A stretch of DNA of 43,903 bases from GCA-003244245 sp036266995 (GTDB lineage: Bacteria > Actinomycetota > Actinomycetes > Mycobacteriales > Pseudonocardiaceae): contig DATAWX010000016.1 of the NCBI GenBank assembly GCA_036266995.1, positions 1-43,903 of the forward strand, in the 5' to 3' direction. The stretch's first letter is position 1. The number at the start of each line of letters is the position of its first letter. Made by a program: the position numbers and the translations under genes. The notes beneath the pieces were generated by a model. It had not been told where the DNA came from. It saw only the letters and a list, made by a program, of their open reading frames with translations, and ran no database searches. This document shows positions 39,071-43,903 of this stretch, piece by piece.

Positions 39071-39814
39071 CTACCCCACCGGTGGGGCGTTCCCGCTCGC
39101 CAGCTCGGACAGTGAGCGCCAGGCGGTCTCGGCGGCCCGCTGCTCGGCTTCTTTCTTGGTCCGGCCCTGCCCGGTCCCCCGGTCCACGCCGGCGATCACG
39201 GCGGTCGCGGTGAACTCCTTGAGGTGGTCGGGCCCATCCTCGGTGATCCGGTACTCGGGCACCCCCAGCTCGCTGCTGGCGGTGAGTTCCTGGAGGCTGG
39301 TCTTCCAGTCCAGCCCGGCGCCCAGCAGCGGGGCCATCACCATGAGCTGGTCGAACAGCCGGTGCACCACAGTACGGGCAACGTCCATGCCGTGCTGCAG
39401 GTAGACCGCACCAATCAGTGCCTCCGTGGTATCGGCCAGGATGCTGGACTTGTTGCGACCCCCCGTGAGCTCCTCGCCCCGACCCAGCAAGACGTACTCG
39501 CCCAGCCCACTGGTAGCCAGCCCGCGAGCGACGCCAGCAAGCGCATGCATGTTGACCACACTGGCCCGCAGCTTGGCGAGCTGACCCTCGGGCAGATCGG
39601 GGTGGGTGCGAAACAAGTGGTCGGTGACAACCACACCTAGCACGGCGTCACCGAGGAACTCCAGGCGCTCATTGGGTTCAAGCCCGCCGCTTTCGTAGGC
39701 GTACGAGCGGTGAGTGAGCGCCAGAGTAAGCAGCTCGGCGTCGAGTTCGACGCCGAGCGCCGTGAGTAGCGGGGTCAAATCCGATGGGTGGCCCCGCGAA
39801 GGCCGGTTTCCCAA
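39071..39814 (-). CDS. rnc: Ribonuclease III
   Basis: RNase III cleaves double-stranded RNA in rRNA and mRNA processing. The 247-residue protein has the signature NERLEFLGDAVLGVVVTD, with metal-binding acidic residues here and in ADTTEALIGAVYL. A C-terminal double-stranded-RNA-binding domain (about 170-240: DWKTSLQEL...EYRITEDGPDHLKEFTATAV) is complete. The start is a rare TTG (39814), the only start-type codon between the rpmF stop and the homologous region. Its ribosome-binding site is weak, so coupling to rpmF is likely. Confidence 0.94.
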   Translation of the reverse strand: MGNRPSRGHPSDLTPLLTALGVELDAELLTLALTHRSYAYESGGLEPNERLEFLGDAVLGVVVTDHLFRTHPDLPEGQLAKLRASVVNMHALAGVARGLATSGLGEYVLLGRGEELTGGRNKSSILADTTEALIGAVYLQHGMDVARTVVHRLFDQLMVMAPLLGAGLDWKTSLQELTASSELGVPEYRITEDGPDHLKEFTATAVIAGVDRGTGQGRTKKEAEQRAAETAWRSLSELASGNAPPVG

Positions 39815-39834
39815 GGGTTCGTCGCGTCCGGGCG

Positions 39835-40017
39835 TCAGGCCGGCCGGACGATCTGGCGGCCGTCGTATTTCCCGCAGTGCGGGCAGACGACGTGCGGCGG
39901 TTTAGGCTGCCGGCAGGCCCGGTTCGAACACGCCGCCAGAGTCGGTGTGGTGGCCTTCCACTGGGACCGCCTCGAGTGGGTGTTGGACCGCGACATCCTG
40001 CGCTTGGGGACAGCCAC
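39835..40017 (-). CDS. rpmF: Ribosomal protein bL32
   Basis: The 60-residue L32 protein starts VAVPKRRMSRSNTHSRRSQW at GTG 40017, with AGGAGAA upstream. The zinc ligands are CSNRAC (CxxxxC) and CPHC (CxxC). CxxxxC replaces the more usual CxxC and is familiar from Pseudonocardiaceae. It ends with CGKYDGRQIV. DUF177-rpmF-rnc-mutM is the standard order in actinobacteria. Confidence 0.97.
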   Translation of the reverse strand: MAVPKRRMSRSNTHSRRSQWKATTPTLAACSNRACRQPKPPHVVCPHCGKYDGRQIVRPA

Positions 40018-40090
40018 GTTACTCGTTCTCCTGTTCGATTCCGCGCAACCGCTGCTTCAGTCCTGTTTTCAGTGCTGTCTTCTGGGCGGC

Positions 40091-40621
40091 CTAGCGCGGG
40101 TCCATCTTCTCATGCCGGTGATCCGTACCGAGTTCCGCCCGCTTACCACCGCATTCCGGGCACAGACCGGGGCAGTCTTCGCTGCACAGCGGAGCCTGCG
40201 GCAAAGCCAGCAGCACCGCGTCACGAACCACCTGCTCAAGATCGACAAGGCCGTCGGCGACCCGGCTGACCTCATCGGGATCGGTACTGTTGTCGGTCGC
40301 GCTGTCCGGGTAGGCGAACAGCTCGATCAACTCAATCTCAAGGCGATCGACCAGCGGATCCAGGCACCGGGCACACTGGCCGGTGACCGGCGCCGACGCC
40401 GTGCCCGACACCAGCACACCCTCCATCACCGACTCCAGACGCACGTCCAGGGACACCTCGTCGCCCGGAGCAATCCCGATCACGTCCAGCCCGATCCCGG
40501 CCGACAGCTCGACATCCCGGTGGTAGGCGCGCATCGCCCCGGGACGTCGGCCCAACTCACGGGTGTCGATCACCCAGGGGACGGACGGGTCGGGTCGAGC
40601 GGGCGCAGTGTTACGAGGCAT
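40091..40621 (-). CDS. DUF177 (YceD) family protein
   Basis: A 176-residue protein of the YceD/DUF177 family, always found upstream of rpmF and linked with 23S rRNA maturation in plants and E. coli. Visible features are VIDTRELGRRPGAMRAYHRD, the Cys pair GQCARCLDPL, and the C-terminal zinc-site-like CSEDCPGLCPECGG. I chose ATG 40621 (MPRNTAPARPDPSVPWVID), where homology begins. The frame is open 67 codons further but overlaps the DivIVA-like gene. Confidence 0.9.
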   Translation of the reverse strand: MPRNTAPARPDPSVPWVIDTRELGRRPGAMRAYHRDVELSAGIGLDVIGIAPGDEVSLDVRLESVMEGVLVSGTASAPVTGQCARCLDPLVDRLEIELIELFAYPDSATDNSTDPDEVSRVADGLVDLEQVVRDAVLLALPQAPLCSEDCPGLCPECGGKRAELGTDHRHEKMDPR

Positions 40622-40694
40622 GAGGAGCCTCAGGGTAGGCCGACGCGCAAATTGACGACACCGCGACGTCGAGACGACGGCTCGACTATGCGAC

Positions 40695-41402
40695 TCATCT
40701 GGGATACTCACCGACCCCTGCGGCCACCGGCCCACCGTGATGGGAGCGGCCACGTCCGACGGCACGCAAGGTGCGGTTGAGGAGATCCTCGAACTCCGCG
40801 AGTGTTCCTTCGATGTAGGCATCGCATTCCGAACGCAGCCGGTGTACCTCGGCGTTCACCTCGTCGTGAATTCGCTTGGCCTCGGCCCGGGCGGCTTGCG
40901 CCACCTGGGTCTGCTCGACCAGCCGGGCCTGCTCGGCACGCCCGTCGGCGACGGCGCGCTCGTAGGCCGCCCGCCCGGCCACGGTCATCCGTTCCGCCTC
41001 GGCCTCGGCGCGCCCGGTGAGCTCCTGGTATTCCCTTCGTCCGGTGGCCCCTACGCGGTCAGCCTCAGCTTGGGCGCCGGTGACCATCGACTCGGCGTTG
41101 CTGCGAGCCTCGGCGACGAGGCGGTTAGCCTCCTCGCGGGCATCGGTGACCAGCTGGTCTGACTCGGTGCGAGCCTCGTCGCGCTGGCGCTGCGACTCCT
41201 GCCGGGCGGTCTCCACCAACTCGTCCCGATGGTCCAGCACATCCTGGGCGTCATCGAGCTCGGCGGGGATCGCGTCGCGAATGTCGTCGAGCAGTTCCAG
41301 CACATCCCCGCGGGGCACCACGCAGCTGGAGGTCATCGGCACTCCACGCGCTTCCTCGAGAGTGGTCACGAGCTCGTCGAGTGCCTCGAAAACCCGGTAC
41401 AC
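40695..41402 (-). CDS. DivIVA-like coiled-coil protein (Rv2927c homologue)
   Basis: A 235-residue protein starting VYRVFEALDELVTTLEEARG at GTG 41402, with GGAGGAGG just upstream. The N-terminus, including VPMTSSCVVPRGDVLELLDD and IRDAIPAELDDAQDVLDHRD, matches Rv2927c closely. From about 65 to 200 it is a charged coiled coil with ATP-synthase-b/DivIVA-like heptads. It ends LAEFEDLLNRTLRAVGRGR. Proteins of this type are believed to act in cell-envelope growth; no direct role is known to me. It lies between coaD and DUF177 as in mycobacteria. Confidence 0.9.
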   Translation of the reverse strand: MYRVFEALDELVTTLEEARGVPMTSSCVVPRGDVLELLDDIRDAIPAELDDAQDVLDHRDELVETARQESQRQRDEARTESDQLVTDAREEANRLVAEARSNAESMVTGAQAEADRVGATGRREYQELTGRAEAEAERMTVAGRAAYERAVADGRAEQARLVEQTQVAQAARAEAKRIHDEVNAEVHRLRSECDAYIEGTLAEFEDLLNRTLRAVGRGRSHHGGPVAAGVGEYPR

Positions 41403-41494
41403 CGGCCCCTCCTCCCGATCACCATCCACAGCTGACAGTTTGACCGCTCGGGCCGCCTAGATGCGGGAGCGCGCCCTGATCGGCGTGTCCGTGC

Positions 41495-41977
41495 TCAGGG
41501 TCGCTCGGAGAGCCGCTTGATCAGGCGCTGGTGCACGATGGCCGGCAACAGGTGGCCGACGTCCCCACCGTAGGTAGCGACCTCCTTGACCACCGAGCTG
41601 GACAGGTAGCTGTAGTGAGGTTTGCTGGGCAGGAACATCGTGTCCACACTGGACAGCTGGTAGTTCAGCTGGGCCATCTGCAACTCGTAGTCGAAATCAC
41701 TGACCGCGCGCAGCCCCTTGACGATGGTGGCGATCCCGTTGACCGTGCAATAGTCCACGAGCAGCCCGTGCCAGGAATCAACGCGGATGTTCGGCAAGTG
41801 CCCGGTGATCTCTTTGAGCATCGCCATCCGGTCGGATACCTCGAAAAGGTAGCTCTTGGTCTTGTTGATCAAGACTGCGACGACGACCTCGTCGAATTGG
41901 CTCGCGGCCCGCTCAATGATGTCGAGATGTCCGTTTGTGGCGGGATCATAAGAGCCGGGACACACCGCGCGCCTCAT
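41495..41977 (-). CDS. coaD: Phosphopantetheine adenylyltransferase
   Basis: CoaD makes dephospho-CoA from 4'-phosphopantetheine and ATP. The 160-residue protein starts MRRAVCPGSYDPATNGHLDI, with the TxGH nucleotidyltransferase motif as TNGH. It continues with KGLRAVSDFDYELQMAQLNY and FLPSKPHYSYLSSSVVKEVA, where SSSxxK is the second ATP-binding motif. The ATG at 41977 overlaps the rsmD stop by 4 bases (ATGA). Confidence 0.97.
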   Translation of the reverse strand: MRRAVCPGSYDPATNGHLDIIERAASQFDEVVVAVLINKTKSYLFEVSDRMAMLKEITGHLPNIRVDSWHGLLVDYCTVNGIATIVKGLRAVSDFDYELQMAQLNYQLSSVDTMFLPSKPHYSYLSSSVVKEVATYGGDVGHLLPAIVHQRLIKRLSERP

Positions 41978-42528
41978 GCCGCGCAACCGTAGTACACCGC
42001 GGTGTCTCCATACCGCCGATGCGTGAGCGCAGACACACCATCCGGCCAGATTGGCTCGAGCGCCTTGGCCGAGCGCTCCACCACGACCAGTGCTGCCTGC
42101 GCCAACCAGCCGCCGCTGGCCAGGGCGCTCAACACATCTCTCAACGTGACGTCGTCGAGTGCGTAGGGCGGGTCAGCGAGCACCAGGTCGTAGGCCTGTT
42201 CCGGCTTGCGCCGCAACACCGCGACCACATCCGCGGTACTCACCTGCGTCCCGGCCAGCCCGAGCTCATCGACGTTGCGGCGAAGCACAGCGGCTGCACG
42301 CGGATCGGACTCCACGAACTGGACGTAGGCCGCCCCGCGGGACAGCGCCTCCAACCCCAGCGCCCCGGATCCGGCGTAGAGGTCGAGCACCCGGGCCCCC
42401 TCGAGATCCAGACGTGCCGCAAGCGCGCTGAACATCGCTTCCCGGACCCGGTCCGACGTCGGCCTGGTGCCACGCGGCGGCACGGCCAGCCGCCGACCCC
42501 CCGCCACTCCCGCCACGATCCGCACCAT
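41974..42528 (-). CDS. rsmD: 16S rRNA (guanine966-N2)-methyltransferase
   Basis: RsmD methylates G966 of 16S rRNA in the assembled small subunit. The 184-residue protein has GGRRLAVPPRGTRPTSDRVR, SAM motif I VLDLYAGSGALGLEALSRGA, ESDPRAAAVLRRN, and the catalytic DPPY in LVLADPPYALDD. It overlaps coaD by 4 bases, the usual pair. Confidence 0.95.
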   Translation of the reverse strand: MVRIVAGVAGGRRLAVPPRGTRPTSDRVREAMFSALAARLDLEGARVLDLYAGSGALGLEALSRGAAYVQFVESDPRAAAVLRRNVDELGLAGTQVSTADVVAVLRRKPEQAYDLVLADPPYALDDVTLRDVLSALASGGWLAQAALVVVERSAKALEPIWPDGVSALTHRRYGDTAVYYGCAA

Positions 42529-42542
42529 GATGCCGCTGCAGT

Positions 42543-43100
42543 TCAGGTCGTACGGTCATCGATGGCGACGTTGTCTCCCGCTGGCCGCTCGGTTGTCCAT
42601 CCCAGGACCCACGGTTCACTGTTTGGGATCTCACCAGCGGCCCGGGCGAAGGCGTTCAGCGTCGGCACCAACTCGCGACGATGCTCGCCCGACATTCTGC
42701 TCAGGACATCTTGGATCGAGGCCCGCCGGTGACGGATCACCGTCTGCACTAACTGGCGTCCAGCGGCGGTCAGTTCGAGGATCAGATTGCGCCGGTCCAC
42801 CGCGTCCTCGCCTCGGTGCAGCAGACCGGCGGCGACAAGCCGGTCGCAGGCGCGAGTGGCGTTGGAGGGGTGCACGCCCAGCCCTCGGGCCACCGCACCC
42901 AGATTCAACGGACCGTCACTGGCCACCATCGCGAGCACCCGCAACTGCGGCAGGGTCACCTGGGCCTCCAACGCGGCCACCGACTGAGCGGTGATGGCGA
43001 CGAGGACCCTGGCGGCCAGCATCACAGCGTCGACCTGCGCCGTGGCGGAGGAACGGCAAGCGTCGTCCACTCCCGGCTGCGCGCGGCCCATGACCGGCAC
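42543..43100 (-). CDS. MarR-family transcription regulator
   Basis: A 185-residue winged-helix regulator. The recognition region is GPLNLGAVARGLGVHPSNAT, with wing DRLVAAGLLHRGEDAVDRRN. The flanking helices fit the MarR dimer. The start is GTG 43100 or ATG 43091. It is divergent from the CBS gene, and two palindromes in the gap (43114-43127 and 43152-43165) are candidate operators, so it may control both itself and the CBS gene. Ligand unknown. It ends 14 bases before rsmD. Confidence 0.88.
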   Translation of the reverse strand: MPVMGRAQPGVDDACRSSATAQVDAVMLAARVLVAITAQSVAALEAQVTLPQLRVLAMVASDGPLNLGAVARGLGVHPSNATRACDRLVAAGLLHRGEDAVDRRNLILELTAAGRQLVQTVIRHRRASIQDVLSRMSGEHRRELVPTLNAFARAAGEIPNSEPWVLGWTTERPAGDNVAIDDRTT

Positions 43101-43113
43101 TATCCCTTAGACG

Positions 43114-43127
43114 TTGCGCATTCGCAA
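43114..43127. promoter_or_regulatory. Candidate MarR operator 1
   Basis: TTGCG-CATT-CGCAA is a perfect 5-4-5 palindrome, 13 bases upstream of the GTG start of the MarR gene. The same arms recur at 43152-43165 with a different spacer, centre to centre 38 bases. Two equal palindromes in a divergent promoter are the classic pattern of MarR autoregulation. Binding is inference. Confidence 0.6.
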
Positions 43128-43151
43128 ACATTGCGGCACCGTAGTAGACTG

Positions 43152-43165
43152 TTGCGTGAACGCAA
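43152..43165. promoter_or_regulatory. Candidate MarR operator 2
   Basis: TTGCG-TGAA-CGCAA repeats the arms of operator 1. It overlaps a second small palindrome, GCAAT-A-ATTGC (43162-43172), and a loose half-site ATTGCGG lies at 43130-43136. A possible -10 TAGACT at 43145-43150 would place this site at the start of the CBS-gene transcript. Confidence 0.55.
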
Positions 43166-43257
43166 TAATTGCTGTCCGGAAGGTGCTCGATGGACACAAG
43201 ATCGATATCCACAACACCCGTCGTAGCCCATCTCCCGATTCGGCACGAGGCCCGACG

Positions 43258-43695
43258 ATGAACGTCCAGGCAATGCTGACCAAGAAGGGACGGTCGATAC
43301 AGACCATCCAGCCGTGGTCAACCATCGCAGCGGCGGTGCACCAGCTGGCCGGACCGCCCCGCATCGGTGCGCTCGTCGTCACCGGTCCCAAAGGTGAGAT
43401 CGCCGGCTTGATCACTGAACGGGATATCATCCGCGAACTGGACCGCCGCGGTGGGCACCTGCTGGACCGGCAGGTCGCCGACGTGATGCAACGCCACGTG
43501 CCAGTCTGTTCCCCGCAGGACAGCATCGAGCACATCATGCTCCAGATGACCCGGCTCCGGTGTCGTCATCTGCCCGTCGTCGAGAGGGGTCAGATCACGG
43601 GCCTGGTCAGCATCGGTGACGCCGTCAAACACCGCATCGACGAGCTCCGACTAGAGACCGGTGTGCTACGCGATCTCTACCTCGCCAGCCGATGA
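43258..43695 (+). CDS. Two-CBS-domain protein
   Basis: A 145-residue protein made of a CBS pair (Bateman module). CBS1 runs over GALVVTGPKGEIAGLITERD, then IIREL. CBS2 is VADVMQRHVPVCSPQDSIEH, then LPVVERGQITGLVSIGDAV. Such modules bind adenosyl nucleotides and are common in actinobacterial stress or dormancy regulons. The ATG 43258 (MNVQAMLTKKG) is chosen from homology. An upstream GTG in frame (43156) lies within operator 2. Divergent from the MarR gene. Confidence 0.9.
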   Translation: MNVQAMLTKKGRSIQTIQPWSTIAAAVHQLAGPPRIGALVVTGPKGEIAGLITERDIIRELDRRGGHLLDRQVADVMQRHVPVCSPQDSIEHIMLQMTRLRCRHLPVVERGQITGLVSIGDAVKHRIDELRLETGVLRDLYLASR

Positions 43696-43903
43696 CTCTT
43701 CCCGAGTAAATACCACGGGATTGATCGAGCTGCACGGGCCGGCTAGAGGCGAAGACACACTAAGAGCCTGTTGGCAAATGGTCACGCCGCTTGTCGATCT
43801 TGTAGTTCGGGTGCCGGCGCTGCGGTGCGGGGTCTGCCCCATCGGGGATGAGGCGGCGTGCCGGAGTTCTTGCGGTCCAGTTGCCGGGTCATGATCGTGA
43901 CGG
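43696..43903. other. Non-coding tail of the window
   Basis: I see no gene I can support here. CCCG (43710-43713) and CGGG (43727-43730) are weak arms just after the CBS stop. A minus frame ending RHPNYKIDKRRDHLPTGS with stop near 43761 has some coding look and might be the edge of a mobile element. No inverted repeat end or transposase motif confirms it. Confidence 0.3.

Noticed and set aside
43661..43894. Plus frame of 77 codons at the window end
   Set aside because: It starts inside the CBS gene in another frame and lacks coding bias; an insertion-sequence end was considered but no transposase motif or terminal repeat is seen.
1..43903. tRNA genes, CRISPR arrays and prophage genes
   Set aside because: I saw no cloverleaf with a TTCGA arm, no regularly spaced repeats, and no integrase, capsid or terminase motifs. 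A tRNAscan or CRISPR finder run would settle it.

Overview
The window is high-G+C actinobacterial chromosome, most likely from the Pseudonocardiales. Three things point there. Gene order from yraN through rnhB-lepB-rplS-trmD-rimM-KH-rpsP-ffh-glnD-glnB-amtB-ftsY-smc-acyP-mutM-rnc-rpmF-coaD-rsmD follows the order known around Rv2896c-Rv2927c of Mycobacterium tuberculosis. Codons are strongly G/C-ending with many GTG starts. The L32 protein has the CxxxxC/CxxC form typical of Pseudonocardiaceae relatives. Almost all housekeeping genes lie on the minus strand. The genus is inference.

Layout. 1-5180: the left edge holds a broken yifB joined out of frame to a dprA fragment, then yraN. Next comes a loose, partly A+T-richer patch with two DnaA boxes, a 5'-truncated GNAT acetyltransferase, a cytochrome P450, decayed reading frames and two small plus-strand proteins. 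5182-20941: the translation and secretion block (DUF2469, rnhB, lepB, rplS, trmD, rimM, KH protein, rpsP), a CPBP protease and an amidohydrolase, ffh, a coiled-coil protein, the nitrogen control genes glnD-glnB-amtB, and ftsY. 21077-31705: a roughly 10.6 kb accessory island between ftsY and smc. 31723-42528: smc, fused pabAB, acyP, a GIY-YIG remnant ended by a long inverted repeat, mutM, rnc, rpmF, DUF177, a DivIVA-like protein, coaD and rsmD. 42543-43903: a divergent MarR/CBS pair with two matching palindromes between them, then a non-coding tail.

The main discovery is in the island. Genes at 24256-25341 and 23405-24259 encode an isonitrile (isocyanide) synthase of the DIT1/PvcA family and a PvcB-like Fe(II)/2-oxoglutarate oxygenase, joined by a 4-base GTGA overlap. 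The same strand carries a SnoaL-fold protein just upstream, and a MEDS-domain protein, a SAM methyltransferase and a cupin just downstream. All are closely spaced and could form one transcript. Upstream lie a large cyclase-homology/NB-ARC regulator, a divergent Crp/Fnr regulator and a condensation-fold acyltransferase. A working model is: an amino acid (probably Tyr or Trp) becomes an isonitrile, is oxidised to a vinyl isonitrile, and is then methylated, acylated or otherwise altered. The product, substrate and operon boundaries are inference from sequence alone.

Other points of note are a GlnR-type box before amtB, a 14-bp perfect stem between glnB and glnD, a nested hairpin in the rplS leader, an 18-bp in-frame tandem repeat in the coiled-coil gene, and a 21-bp perfect inverted repeat next to acyP.
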